Made by a program: the position numbers and the translations under genes. DNA of 64,000 nt, from positions 434,001 through 498,000 of the forward strand of contig NZ_CP012544.1 in the NCBI RefSeq assembly GCF_004803815.1, given 5' to 3'. This document shows, piece by piece, positions 52,025-61,284 of the stretch (positions are counted from its first letter, which is position 1; every line of letters starts with the position of its first letter). Origin of the DNA: Campylobacter showae (GTDB taxonomy: Bacteria > Campylobacterota > Campylobacteria > Campylobacterales > Campylobacteraceae). A model generated the notes under the pieces. It made no database searches and was not told where the DNA came from. It worked only from the letters and a program-made list of their open reading frames with translations.

Positions 52025-52930
52025 TTAGATGAGCTTTTTAAAGCCGTTGTCGAATTTCAGCGCGTCGTGGTGGCACACGTCGATACAGCGCCCGCAAAGC
52101 GTGCAGTCGCCGCCCACGAGACGAAATTCTTTTTTATTTTCGTCGCCGTCTAGTTTAGCGTTTTTCTTCGTGATCTCTAGCACGTGCGGCACGAGACAGG
52201 TATCGATGCAGACCAAACAGTGGTCGCAGCGATCTTTGTTCCAGCTAACTTTAACGGCGTTGGTGCGGGTTAGCAGCGAGTACGTCGCGCCGATGGGGCA
52301 GACGTAGCGGCACCAGCCTCTGCGGGAGTAGAAAATCTCGACTAAAAGTATAAAAACCGCAAACCAAATCGCGTGAAAATAGCCGTAGATGACGAACCTA
52401 GACACTATACCCGTCACGCTAAATATCTCAAACACGAGCTGCGAGCTAGCAAAACTCATCGCGATAAAAAGCGCGGTAAAGACGTAGCGCCATTTGGGAT
52501 CGAACTCGCGGCGTTTGATTATCTTTTTAGCGGCTAAATTTTCGTGGATTTTCTCGCCGATCTCGCCCAAAAAAGTATAAGGGCAAATCCAGCCGCAAAA
52601 CGCTCGACCGCCCACGAGCGCGTAAAAAAGTAAAATCGTAGCCGTGCCGATGATCAAATTTATCGGAAACTCGTGCGTCGCGGCAAACACCTGAAAACTC
52701 ATAAAAGCGTCGGTCAAATGAAATCCCAAAATCCTTGATCCGCTGATGTCGCCTTCTAAAATTTGAATATCCGCGCGGTAAGAAAGCACGAACAAAGTAT
52801 GCACTAGCGCGATCACGACGAGGCGGCGTCCTCGCCAGCTGAGGCTTTTTTTGCCCTCGCCGTTTTTTATCGTCAGCGTATCGAAAAAATCGACCTTCGA
52901 GACCGTGCAACGCGTGCTATATTTATCCAT
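52025..52930 (-). CDS. nosH: NapH-like membrane Fe-S quinol dehydrogenase subunit
   Basis: 301 residues with four or five TM helices; CGWICPYTFLGEIGE and CRYVCPIG are the paired CxxxCP motifs of NapH-type proteins, and the tail carries two Fe4S4 clusters (CDHCLVCIDTC, CTLCGRCIDVC). With NosG it takes electrons from menaquinol and feeds the periplasmic cytochromes. Four bases separate it from the cytochrome gene upstream. Confidence 0.92.
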   Translation of the reverse strand: MDKYSTRCTVSKVDFFDTLTIKNGEGKKSLSWRGRRLVVIALVHTLFVLSYRADIQILEGDISGSRILGFHLTDAFMSFQVFAATHEFPINLIIGTATILLFYALVGGRAFCGWICPYTFLGEIGEKIHENLAAKKIIKRREFDPKWRYVFTALFIAMSFASSQLVFEIFSVTGIVSRFVIYGYFHAIWFAVFILLVEIFYSRRGWCRYVCPIGATYSLLTRTNAVKVSWNKDRCDHCLVCIDTCLVPHVLEITKKNAKLDGDENKKEFRLVGGDCTLCGRCIDVCHHDALKFDNGFKKLI

Positions 52931-52933
52931 CCG

Positions 52934-53389
52934 CTACTCTTTAAATTTTGAAATTTCATCAGCTAACAAGCCTAAATCCTCGTCTGATACGTTGTTTAAA
53001 AGTCCCTTCATTAGGCTGTTTGGTACTTTATTTTCTTTGTAGTCTTTTAGCCTAGCTAAAATTTCGTCCTTGCTTTTGCCTGAGATTTTAGGCGCCATTA
53101 CGCCCTTGCCGTTTGCTCCGTGACAAGGCGCGCAGGATGTTAGGTATCGTTTGCTAACGCCCTCGCTTGGCTGATTTGCTACGCTGTTTTGTAGCTGTTT
53201 TATCTTTTTGATCTCTTCGCTATCTTGCAAATTTAGCTCTTCGTTTACGACCTTTGGCTGCGTTTGCTGCGCCGGCTTTAGCTCGGGCCTGCTAGCGTCC
53301 TTTACGGGTGCTGAGGGCTGGCTAGTCAGCATAAAAACCATGAGTGCAAGTACCAAAACTCCAAAGATTATCGCTATTTTCTTTCCCAT
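52934..53389 (-). CDS. nosC2: Membrane-anchored monohaem cytochrome c
   Basis: 151 residues with an N-terminal membrane anchor (IAIIFGVLVLALMVFML) and one haem site CAPCH near residue 92, with a distal Met likely in NSLMKGLL. Corresponds by position to NosC2 of Wolinella. It carries electrons between NosGH and NosZ; the linker before the haem domain is charged and disordered. Confidence 0.88.
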   Translation of the reverse strand: MGKKIAIIFGVLVLALMVFMLTSQPSAPVKDASRPELKPAQQTQPKVVNEELNLQDSEEIKKIKQLQNSVANQPSEGVSKRYLTSCAPCHGANGKGVMAPKISGKSKDEILARLKDYKENKVPNSLMKGLLNNVSDEDLGLLADEISKFKE

Positions 53390-53398
53390 TTTAGCCTC

Positions 53399-53971
53399 CT
53401 ATTTTTTTCTAAATTGCTCGTTAAATTCGCTGATTTCGTTTGCTAGGGCGCGGATTTGCGCCTCGTCTAGGGTTTGGACTAGGTCTTTCATCAGCGGATT
53501 TGCCTTTTGCTTGCTCTTATACGCGGCGATCATGTCGTAAATTTGATCCGAGGTTTTATTTAGCAGCGACGGGCCGATGATACCGTTGGCGTAGTCATCG
53601 TGACAGGCGGAGCATTTTACGATAAAGTCCTTGCTAAGCCGCCCTTTGATGAGTTTTAAATTTATGCTTTGCAGCGGGCTTCGCACCATCGCTAGTGCGC
53701 CTACCGAGCGGCTAGTTTCGGTCTCCTCGTCGTCCAGGCCAAATTTGACTCTCTTTTTGCCGTTTATATCGTAGGTCATAAACTGATCGTAGTCTTTTTG
53801 CGCGGTTGCGTTTGAGTCTGCTTTTTGCGTCTCTATCATGCCTGAGGCGGCGGGCGTCGCTTGCGTTTTTGCCGCTTGCGTCGCGCTTTTTTTATCATCT
53901 TTGCTCTCGCAGCCCGTTATCAGCATGGCAGCAGCGAGGGCGACGAGACAGCCTAAAATTTTATTTCTCAT
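53399..53971 (-). CDS. nosC1: Lipoprotein monohaem cytochrome c
   Basis: 190 residues. Signal peptide ending in lipobox LITGC (residue 21), a linker rich in Ala and Lys, and one haem site CSACH near residue 122 with a Met ligand candidate in NPLMKDLV. It corresponds to NosC1 in the Wolinella order and is likely attached to the periplasmic face. About ten bases from nosC2 and three from nosG. Confidence 0.88.
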   Translation of the reverse strand: MRNKILGCLVALAAAMLITGCESKDDKKSATQAAKTQATPAASGMIETQKADSNATAQKDYDQFMTYDINGKKRVKFGLDDEETETSRSVGALAMVRSPLQSINLKLIKGRLSKDFIVKCSACHDDYANGIIGPSLLNKTSDQIYDMIAAYKSKQKANPLMKDLVQTLDEAQIRALANEISEFNEQFRKK

Positions 53972-53973
53972 TT

Positions 53974-54654
53974 TTATCCTTTGTAAATTTCATCATAGCC
54001 GCGGTTTGGCGCTATGTCGATGATCTGTGCCGGGCAAACCTCGGCGCACACGCCGCATCCGACGCAACCTTGTTTAAATTCGGGCAAATTTCGCCCGTCG
54101 CTTTTAGCCATCGCTATGGCGACGTCTCCGACCGGACAGAGGCTCACGCATAGATCACAGGGCTTGTCCACGCTATTTTGGACGGCGTCTTTTACGGCTT
54201 GCTCGCGGTCGTTGTAAATTTTACGCTCAAGCATTTTCGTAATGCCGTTTAAATTTACGTTTTCGTTTTTGTACGCTAGACAGGCCTCGCGTCCTCGCAG
54301 CACGCCCACGCCCATCTTTACGTCGCTGATCTGCGTCGTAGCGTGATCTAGCGCGCCGCTGGGACAGGCCAAAACACAAGGGAAAAGGTCGCACAGATAG
54401 CAGCCTCGCTCGTGCGCGTCGATATAGGACGTGCCGTTTGAGTAGCCCTGCGCGATGTCTAGCAACCCGATGCTGTGATATGGACAGACCTGCACGCATT
54501 GGCCGCATTTTATACAGAGCGATTCGAAATTTTTAACCGCTCCGGGAGGCCGCAAAAAAAGCTCGTCCGCGCGCGTTTTGGGTAAAAAATATCCGATGCC
54601 GTAGCCTGCGGCCGCCGCGCCTGCCGTTAGGGCGATAAAATTTCGTCTATTCAT
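53974..54654 (-). CDS. nosG: NapG-like periplasmic ferredoxin
   Basis: 226 residues with a Tat signal (NRRNFIALTAGAAAAGYGIG) and four Fe4S4 clusters (CIKCGQCVQVCP, CYLCDLFPCVLACP, CDLCVSLCPVG, CVGCGVCAEVCP). It receives electrons from NosH and passes them to the cytochromes. It overlaps nosD by four bases. Confidence 0.93.
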   Translation of the reverse strand: MNRRNFIALTAGAAAAGYGIGYFLPKTRADELFLRPPGAVKNFESLCIKCGQCVQVCPYHSIGLLDIAQGYSNGTSYIDAHERGCYLCDLFPCVLACPSGALDHATTQISDVKMGVGVLRGREACLAYKNENVNLNGITKMLERKIYNDREQAVKDAVQNSVDKPCDLCVSLCPVGDVAIAMAKSDGRNLPEFKQGCVGCGVCAEVCPAQIIDIAPNRGYDEIYKG

Positions 54655-55886
54655 AGCGTTGCCTTTTCGGCGTTATTGGGGCGCATTTTAGGAGAGCCGT
54701 CCTCTAAAAGCTTAAGCGGCTCGGAAAACGGCGCAAGCTTAGCTAGGAAATTTAGCCCGCTAATCACGGTAGAACCGTAGAAAAAGCGCAGAGCCGGATA
54801 GTACTGCCAAAGCTTGTCGGCGTAAACGAAGTGCAAGTATGGCGTATCGCCGATACCGTCTCTATCGACGTCGAGTCCCTCGTATTCGTCGAAATAATTA
54901 CCGCTCCACTCGTTTAGCTCGATCTTTGAGCCGGGCGTGTCGTTGATAGCCGTTTCCATGTTGCCGATAAAATCATTACCCTTAAACACGCTTTTTTCCT
55001 GCGTCGCGTGCATTTGCAGCCCGATGACGTTGTATAAAATTTGATTATTTTCGATCAAATTTACGGTGCCCGGATTTAGCGGCGAGCGGTCGGAGTAGAT
55101 GCCGCGCGAGTTATACAAAAAGGTATTTTCGCTCACGGTAAAGCCCGAGGTATCTTTTAGCGCGATACCCACGCCAAAGGCTCCGTTTGAGTTGATTATC
55201 ACGTTTCGGCGCACGAGGGAATTCGTAGAAAACATAAAATACATCCCCACTGCACCCCCGCTAAATTCGTTATCCTCGATGAGGTTACCCGCAGAGTACA
55301 TCGTATGCACGGCGTAGCGGTTGTTTTGTCCGTAGTTCTTGCGGATTATGTTGTTGCTGGAAAACCACGCTACGATGTCGCGGCTGTTATAGACGTAGTT
55401 GCGCTCGATTAAGTTTTCGTGCGAATACCACGCGCGCACGGCGTCGCCGCGTCTAGGCACGTCAAAGCCCTCTTTTGAGGTGATGTTGTTATCTCTGATG
55501 ACGGCTTGGTTGCATTCTGATAGCTCGATACCGAAAAGCACGTCTTTAAAGCGGTTTTTCTCGACTAAAATATTATTGCCCTTTGCGCAGCTTATGCCCG
55601 CATCTAGGTTCATCTGGCTCGTGCCGCTGCCTTCGATGTTTAAATTTATGAGCTTTACGTTTTTTGCCGTTACTTTTATCACGCTTGATTTGCGGTCGCC
55701 TCGTATCACGGCGCCATCGCTTTTGCCTATTATCGAGAGCGGCTTATCGACGATTATATTTCCCTCATAAAGTCCGTCGTTTAGGCGCAAGATGTCGCCC
55801 GGTTCCGCAGCGTTTATAGCGTCTTGCAGCGGACCGGCGAAGGCCGTCAAATTTAGCGCGAAAAAGAGCAAAAGCTTAAATTTCAT
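54651..55886 (-). CDS. nosD: NosD, periplasmic beta-helix protein for NosZ maturation
   Basis: 411 residues with a Sec signal (MKFKLLLFFALNLTAFAG) and a right-handed parallel beta-helix made of repeats (NLIERNYVYNSRDIVAW, NNIIRKNYGQNN, NLIEDNEFSG...). NosD works with NosFY in building the CuZ centre. The true start is the ATG at 55886, which overlaps the nosB stop and begins a signal peptide; the frame is open 25 codons further. Confidence 0.92.
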   Translation of the reverse strand: MKFKLLLFFALNLTAFAGPLQDAINAAEPGDILRLNDGLYEGNIIVDKPLSIIGKSDGAVIRGDRKSSVIKVTAKNVKLINLNIEGSGTSQMNLDAGISCAKGNNILVEKNRFKDVLFGIELSECNQAVIRDNNITSKEGFDVPRRGDAVRAWYSHENLIERNYVYNSRDIVAWFSSNNIIRKNYGQNNRYAVHTMYSAGNLIEDNEFSGGAVGMYFMFSTNSLVRRNVIINSNGAFGVGIALKDTSGFTVSENTFLYNSRGIYSDRSPLNPGTVNLIENNQILYNVIGLQMHATQEKSVFKGNDFIGNMETAINDTPGSKIELNEWSGNYFDEYEGLDVDRDGIGDTPYLHFVYADKLWQYYPALRFFYGSTVISGLNFLAKLAPFSEPLKLLEDGSPKMRPNNAEKATL

Positions 55887-56644
55887 TTCGCGTCTTTGAG
55901 CTCTTTTTTCTTTGAAAATACGGCTAGTATACAAAGCGCGCTCATAGCCATCATCACCCAAAATCCTATGCTAGGATACGAGTGCGTTGTAAACTGCGCG
56001 ACCTTGCCGTCGCCAAGCACGGTCGGCATAAACGGTTTTATCTTAAACGCGCCCCACTCTTGCATATTGTGCCCGTACCAGTAAAGCCAGCCCGCAAACG
56101 CGCCCATGAAAAGCAGCGGAGCTATGGTCGGAAGCACCATGAGCAGGGAGTTAAATTTGCCGTCGTAGTATAAAAAGGCTAGCATGCAAAGCGTGGAAAT
56201 AAGCAGATAATAAGGCGCAATCGCGCGCTCGACGTTGCCGCCGTGCTCCATCGGATACATGCCGATGTAGTGGTTTATGGTGTTCATCTCGTGCACGTCG
56301 CCGCTGTATCCGTCAACGTGAAAATAAACCGGAATACCGTCTGGAAAGGCGTCTTTTGGGTAGTTTGGCGCTTCAAGCGCGACGTACCAGATAGGAAAAG
56401 ATGGCGTGCCGATCTCGGCTTTTTGCTCGATCGCTTTTTGTAGGCTGGCTTTTACGTCGTCTGGCATCAAGTGATTTTTGTACTGAAACGAGGTGTAAAG
56501 GTCGTAAATTTTATACGAATACCCGGCGAGAGGCTCGCCCGCGGCGATCTTAGCTTTGGCTCCGAAAAAGCCCAGCACCGGGATCGTAAAACAAACGGTC
56601 ATCAAGACTAACGCGATAATAGTGTAAATTTGATACTTCTTCAT
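55883..56644 (-). CDS. nosB: NosB-like membrane protein of epsilonproteobacterial nos clusters
   Basis: 253 residues; one N-terminal and about three C-terminal TM helices around a periplasmic domain (PSFPIWYVALEAPNYPKD, YFHVDGYSGDVHEMNTINHYIGM). The position between nosZ and nosD and its type match NosB of Wolinella; the function is unknown. The ATG at 56644 with AAAGGAG upstream was chosen over an open frame reaching 56686. A terminator separates it from nosZ. Confidence 0.82.
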   Translation of the reverse strand: MKKYQIYTIIALVLMTVCFTIPVLGFFGAKAKIAAGEPLAGYSYKIYDLYTSFQYKNHLMPDDVKASLQKAIEQKAEIGTPSFPIWYVALEAPNYPKDAFPDGIPVYFHVDGYSGDVHEMNTINHYIGMYPMEHGGNVERAIAPYYLLISTLCMLAFLYYDGKFNSLLMVLPTIAPLLFMGAFAGWLYWYGHNMQEWGAFKIKPFMPTVLGDGKVAQFTTHSYPSIGFWVMMAMSALCILAVFSKKKELKDAK

Positions 56645-56704
56645 CGTTTCTCCTTTATTAAATTTAAAAAATTTTTCGCGAAACACTTTTTAAATTTAAC
56701 GAAA

Positions 56705-56732
56705 AAGGCTCGGATTACGCGCTCCGAGCCTT
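56705..56732 (-). terminator. Intrinsic terminator between nosZ and nosB
   Basis: 10-bp perfect stem AAGGCTCGGA / TCCGAGCCTT with 8-base loop; on the reverse strand TTTTT follows. It should lower expression of nosB and later genes relative to nosZ. Confidence 0.82.
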
Positions 56733-56774
56733 AAATTTAGCGGTTAAATTCGAGCCGCTAAGCTCAAATTTAGA

Positions 56775-59369
56775 CTACATTCCCGCGTTTTCGTCGATCC
56801 ATTTTAGGTATTCGATGATATCTTTGATCTCTTGATCGCTCATGTGCTGATTAGGCATTCTTAGGTTAAAGTAATCGATCATAGACTTGATATACTCGTC
56901 GCCGTAAAATTTAGCTGGATCTTTGATAAAGTCAAACACCCATTTCTCGCCGTTTTCGTGACGCAAAAGAACGCCGGTTAGATCTGGACCCGAGCTAACC
57001 TGACCGATGACGTGGCAGCCGTTACAACCGCCTTTTAGATAGGCTTCCTCGCCTTTGGCGGCAGCCGGGCTCATAGGTGTGGCGATCTCTTTAGCGAGAT
57101 TGTTTTTAGCTCTTAGGCCGACGTCCGCGGTTTTAACCATATACTGCCATACTTGGTACTCCCATAGTATCGCGCCGTTTACGTCGCCTTTTTTGTAGGC
57201 TTCGTCGGCTTTTGCTTTTACTTCAGGGATTTTGCCGTACTGATCCAGAGCGTCGGTAACTAGCTCTTTTACCTTAGGATATTTTTCATAATGCTTCTCT
57301 TTTAAATACGTAACGACGCTTTGGATAACTTCGTCGGTAGCTTTGTTTGTAGCGATTACTTTATCGTATTCGGCTTTTAGAGCTTCTGGACTTAGGGTTT
57401 TTAGCTTGCTTGCTTTGGCGGATTCGTATTTTTTGTTCGGATCTTTAACTAGCAAGTAACCCATCATCTCAAGGTGCAGCGCAGAGCAAAACTCTGTGCA
57501 GTAGTAAGGGAATACGCCCTCTTCGTCCGCTACGAAATTTACGGTCGCTGTTTTACCAGGCTCTAAAGACGCGTGGATGTTATAAAGATCCACGGTAAAG
57601 CCGTGAGTCTCGTCCTGGGCGCGCTCCAGGTTGGTTAGGTGGATGGTTACGTTGTCGCCTTTATTTACCTCGATATGCTCAGGATTGATGTGGCTTCTGA
57701 TCATCGTAGCATAGACGGTTACGTTTTTGCCGTTGCGCTCGACTCTTTCTTGTCCGGCAAGAGTTGCGAACGGACTTTCTTTACCGGTGCGAGAGTTTGT
57801 TCCCATGGCATAGGTGGTAGCCGGTTTTAGCTTGCTAGCCGCGATCGAAACTACGTCGTGAGGTTCGCCCAGAGGTATCGGCATATCGTATAAAAGCTCC
57901 ATTTTTGAGCCGGCTATGTCGATTAGCTGGTGGTTTTGCGGGTGAAGAGGGCCGACCGGGTTAAAGCGATCGATCGAAAGTTTATCAAGAGCGATAGCGT
58001 ATTTTCCCTTAGGTTTTGACGATTTTCCCTCCATAGTATCAAGGTGTCCGATGTTGTAGTGGACGTTGATCCTATCTAGAACTTTTAGATTTTTGTAGTC
58101 CCATTTCACGATCTGGCTATCGACGTAAAGAGAGGTATAGATGATGCCGTCTTTTTCGTCAAAAGAGTTGTGCAGAGGTCCAAGGCCAAGTTCGACTTGT
58201 CCTTGCAAGCTCTTTGCCATATCAAGCACAGGGATGCCGTACGGATCGGTGCCGGCAAACTCTTTTTTATCGATTAGGTTTTTGATCTTTTTAAAATCAT
58301 AAACCGTCGCATGAGTATCTAGCTTGCCGCCGATAACGATATAGCGGCCGTCAGGAGTGACGTCTACGCCGTGCGGGCTCTTTGGCTCAGGGATCAAAAA
58401 TAACGCGCCGGCTTTAACCGCGGCGTCTATGGTAACTACTCTATGACCGTTTATCTCCATGTAGTTTTTCTTATCCTGAGCTAGCTTTTCTAAAATTTGC
58501 CAGTTATAAATGTGCAAATAGTCAGTGTCGTTTCTGCTCGCGCCCGCTTCAAACGGAGGCAAGCCCTTTTCGATACCGCCCGTATACATCTCGGAGTTTA
58601 TCGAGTTTGTAAACGCCCAACCGAAACTCTCGCCCTTACCGGCGTCGCTTAGGTCCTGCCAGTACGGAGGAAGCTCGAGCGAGAAGGATGCTTTCTCGTC
58701 TATCTTACCTTTTGGATAGTCAAATTTCCAAAACGTTACCGCGCCGCGGTATGCGCTTTCGTACTCGTCTATCGAGTGGTAGCCGTTATCTAGCGGAGCC
58801 GCGTACTGCGCCGCTTCGATGACGTATTCGCTATTTGGAGTGATGAAGCTGCCGCCGTGTTCGCTTTTTACGATTGGATTAACGACGATTTGAGTAGTTT
58901 CGAAATCGTGCAAATTTATAACCGCGATGCGAGGGTTGGCTTTGTCGTTGATGAAAAGATAATCGCCGACGTATTCGCCGTTTTTCTCGGTTAAAGCAGG
59001 GTGGTGAGTGTCGCCCCACGTGATTTGTTTGCCTCTGATGGCGCCGCTTTTTAGGATGGCTTTAGACTCCTCGTCGTAGCCGTATCCCTGCCAAGGCTCG
59101 GGCGTAAAGACGCCGATATACTTGTAAATCCTCATTGAAGGCACGCCGTAAACCATTACCTGTCCGCTTTGGCCTCCTGAGGAAAATACGATGTAGTCGT
59201 CTTTTTTACCGCTTGGCTGATATGTTTTAGCGGCCGCTAGGATGTCTTTTTCCGTTAGCCCGCGCGCTTTCATGATAGCTTGCAAATCGCTATCCGCCGC
59301 ACACGCACTGCTAACGGAAAACGCGAGGCCCGCAGCCGCAACGATACCGCAACTAAGTAGTTTGTTCAT
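56775..59369 (-). CDS. nosZ: Nitrous oxide reductase (clade II, with cytochrome c domain)
   Basis: Reduces N2O to N2 in the periplasm. 864 residues: Sec (not Tat) signal, a seven-bladed propeller with CuZ histidines (for example DTHHP, SEHGGSF, SPHGVD), a cupredoxin CuA domain near 620 (CTEFCSALHLEMM), and an extra C-terminal haem c domain with CNGCH near 783. This arrangement is the epsilonproteobacterial type. It is preceded by a beta-propeller gene in the same transcript. Confidence 0.98.
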   Translation of the reverse strand: MNKLLSCGIVAAAGLAFSVSSACAADSDLQAIMKARGLTEKDILAAAKTYQPSGKKDDYIVFSSGGQSGQVMVYGVPSMRIYKYIGVFTPEPWQGYGYDEESKAILKSGAIRGKQITWGDTHHPALTEKNGEYVGDYLFINDKANPRIAVINLHDFETTQIVVNPIVKSEHGGSFITPNSEYVIEAAQYAAPLDNGYHSIDEYESAYRGAVTFWKFDYPKGKIDEKASFSLELPPYWQDLSDAGKGESFGWAFTNSINSEMYTGGIEKGLPPFEAGASRNDTDYLHIYNWQILEKLAQDKKNYMEINGHRVVTIDAAVKAGALFLIPEPKSPHGVDVTPDGRYIVIGGKLDTHATVYDFKKIKNLIDKKEFAGTDPYGIPVLDMAKSLQGQVELGLGPLHNSFDEKDGIIYTSLYVDSQIVKWDYKNLKVLDRINVHYNIGHLDTMEGKSSKPKGKYAIALDKLSIDRFNPVGPLHPQNHQLIDIAGSKMELLYDMPIPLGEPHDVVSIAASKLKPATTYAMGTNSRTGKESPFATLAGQERVERNGKNVTVYATMIRSHINPEHIEVNKGDNVTIHLTNLERAQDETHGFTVDLYNIHASLEPGKTATVNFVADEEGVFPYYCTEFCSALHLEMMGYLLVKDPNKKYESAKASKLKTLSPEALKAEYDKVIATNKATDEVIQSVVTYLKEKHYEKYPKVKELVTDALDQYGKIPEVKAKADEAYKKGDVNGAILWEYQVWQYMVKTADVGLRAKNNLAKEIATPMSPAAAKGEEAYLKGGCNGCHVIGQVSSGPDLTGVLLRHENGEKWVFDFIKDPAKFYGDEYIKSMIDYFNLRMPNQHMSDQEIKDIIEYLKWIDENAGM

Positions 59370-59384
59370 TGAAAATCTCCTTTC

Positions 59385-60521
59385 CTAAGATTTTTTCTTG
59401 TAAATTTGGATCTCGCCGTTTATGCTAACGGCTATGACGCTATCTTCGTCGTTAAAAATTTTTATCACGGCGTCAGAGTTTTTGCCTATTTTTTCTATCT
59501 GTTTAAATTCCGCGTCGCTTCGTAAAATTTCGCCGTTTCCAAGCCCGACATAAACTTTATCCTGCACGACCAGCAGGCTTTTAACGCGCGAATTTGAGAT
59601 TTTGTAAATTTGGACGATTAGGTTCGGGGCGGCTTTGGTCTCTGTGCTCGCCGAGTTTTTTGTTTCTAAATTTGTAGAGTTCATCAAAATTGCGTTTGTT
59701 GTGCCGCTAGTCAAATTTAGATCCGCTTTGTTTTGCGCGTTTTTGACGGCGGTTAAATTTGAGCTAGAGTTGTCTTTGCCGTTTGTTTGCGTCAAATTTG
59801 CTTCGGTATCCAAATTTGTTGTACCAGTTTGCTTGCTTGCTAACTTTTTGTTCGTCAAATTTTCCCCAGCGTCAAATTTGAGGCTCGCTATCTCGCCGCT
59901 AGCAAGCCCGAAAATCACGCCTGAGCTTATCTCCGCCGCGCTCAAAGCTACGGATTTTAATCTGCCTAGATTTTTTGCCTTCATGGTGCTTAAATTTACG
60001 CTAAAAACCGATCTATCCCAGCTAGTTATCAGTGCGGCGTCGCTTAAAATTTGACAGGTTGCGATATGGTATGCGCCGTCAAGATTTGCGCGCGTCAGCT
60101 TTTTTGACGCAAGATCGTAGGAGATAAAGGCGTCTTTGCCGGCGACTGCGTAAATTTTGCCGTTTGCGACGTGAAGGTGCGTTATCTGCGTATCAAGGCT
60201 TAAATTTGAAAGATTTAGCATGCCGGCAAAAGAGCTAAAATCATCGTTAAATTTAGCTATCTCGCCGCCAGCAAATCCTGCATATAAATTTGCGTGGTCA
60301 AAGGCTAGCGAGGTTATCTCGTCTGTTTTAAAGTCAAATTTGTTTATGGTTTTTAGGTCTTTTTTATTAAGTATGTTTAGCGAATTTTTGGTATCGTAGA
60401 CGGGTAGGGTTTTGTTTTGCTCGCTATAGGCGCAGCTTTTTACGTCGAGACTAGCCGTAGCACTAAAATCGCTTGCGAAGGAGAAAACAAATAGAGCGCA
60501 TACGAGCGCTATAATTTTCAT
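59385..60521 (-). CDS. Periplasmic beta-propeller (WD40/NapL-like) protein in front of nosZ
   Basis: 378 residues with a Sec signal (MKIIALVCALFVFSFA). Repeating strands (ITSLAFDHANLYAGFAGGEIAKFN, split here; also VKSLLVVQDKVYVGLGNGEIL) indicate a propeller like NapL. A Thr/Asn/Lys-rich insertion at about 228-296 interrupts it and is encoded by AAATTT-rich DNA. First gene downstream of an FNR-type box and 15 bases before nosZ, so it is part of N2O respiration; the role is unknown. Confidence 0.78.
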   Translation of the reverse strand: MKIIALVCALFVFSFASDFSATASLDVKSCAYSEQNKTLPVYDTKNSLNILNKKDLKTINKFDFKTDEITSLAFDHANLYAGFAGGEIAKFNDDFSSFAGMLNLSNLSLDTQITHLHVANGKIYAVAGKDAFISYDLASKKLTRANLDGAYHIATCQILSDAALITSWDRSVFSVNLSTMKAKNLGRLKSVALSAAEISSGVIFGLASGEIASLKFDAGENLTNKKLASKQTGTTNLDTEANLTQTNGKDNSSSNLTAVKNAQNKADLNLTSGTTNAILMNSTNLETKNSASTETKAAPNLIVQIYKISNSRVKSLLVVQDKVYVGLGNGEILRSDAEFKQIEKIGKNSDAVIKIFNDEDSVIAVSINGEIQIYKKKS

Positions 60522-60556
60522 AAATGTCTTTCAAATTTAAATTTTCTATTAATGAA

Positions 60557-60598
60557 ACTATACAACCGGAAGGCTTAAAGTATATTGATTTAAATCAA
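60557..60598 (-). promoter_or_regulatory. FNR/CRP-type box and -10 of the nos operon
   Basis: TTGATTTAAATCAA (60585-60598) is a perfect TTGAT-N4-ATCAA dyad. On the reverse strand TATAGT (60557-60562) is the -10, which puts the box centre at about -41.5, the class II activator position. Confidence 0.85.
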
Positions 60599-60677
60599 AA
60601 TCGTTAATAATTGAGCATAAAAAAATATCTCTGTGTTATAACGTAACACTCATAACAACTAAATAATAAAGCTGTTA

Positions 60678-61256
60678 TTATTTCAGATTTTCCAGCGTTT
60701 TTTTGATATTTTGCGCCGTTAGATTGGAGATCTCGGCGACGAATTTATCGTTTTTATCTAGTACGTATAGCGAGGAGCTATGAGCGACGGAGTACTCCAT
60801 GACCGATTTTTCCAGCAGCACCTTTTGATACTTCACGCCGTAGCTTTTTGCAACATTAGGCAGATTGTCTAATACTATGCCGTAAGAATTCGGATAAAAA
60901 TACTTTGCGTACTCATCGACGTTTTTAGGCTCGTCGCGCTCCGGATCGAGAGTGACGAAAATCACGACGATATCGTCTCTTTTAAGCTCGTTTAACACGC
61001 CGCTTAAGATACCTAAAGTCGCAGGGCAGACGTCCGGACACGAGGTGTAGCCAAAGTATATAATCTTATTTTTACCCTCAAAGCTCTTTAGACTCACCGC
61101 GCCGTTTGTGCCCTTGCCGGTAAAATCGTAATTTTTTAGACCCTCGGCGACGTTTGCGCTTTGACCGTTAGGGGCGTATTTGTTTGAATAAAATGCGAGA
61201 TAACCTACGCCAAGAACCGTTAAAATCAGTATAAGTACGATAAGAAGCTTTTTCAT
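60678..61256 (-). CDS. SCO1/SenC copper chaperone
   Basis: About 192 residues: N-terminal membrane anchor (LLIVLILILTVLGVGYLAFY) and a thioredoxin fold with the copper motif SCPDVCP and a distal His in YSVAHSSSLYV. It delivers copper in the periplasm, here probably to the CuA site of NosZ. Start among ATG 61259/61256; AAAGGG lies upstream. Follows the next gene by about 30 bases. Confidence 0.92.
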   Translation of the reverse strand: MKKLLIVLILILTVLGVGYLAFYSNKYAPNGQSANVAEGLKNYDFTGKGTNGAVSLKSFEGKNKIIYFGYTSCPDVCPATLGILSGVLNELKRDDIVVIFVTLDPERDEPKNVDEYAKYFYPNSYGIVLDNLPNVAKSYGVKYQKVLLEKSVMEYSVAHSSSLYVLDKNDKFVAEISNLTAQNIKKTLENLK

Positions 61257-61284
61257 CATCCGCCCTTTCAAGTGAAATTTGCAT

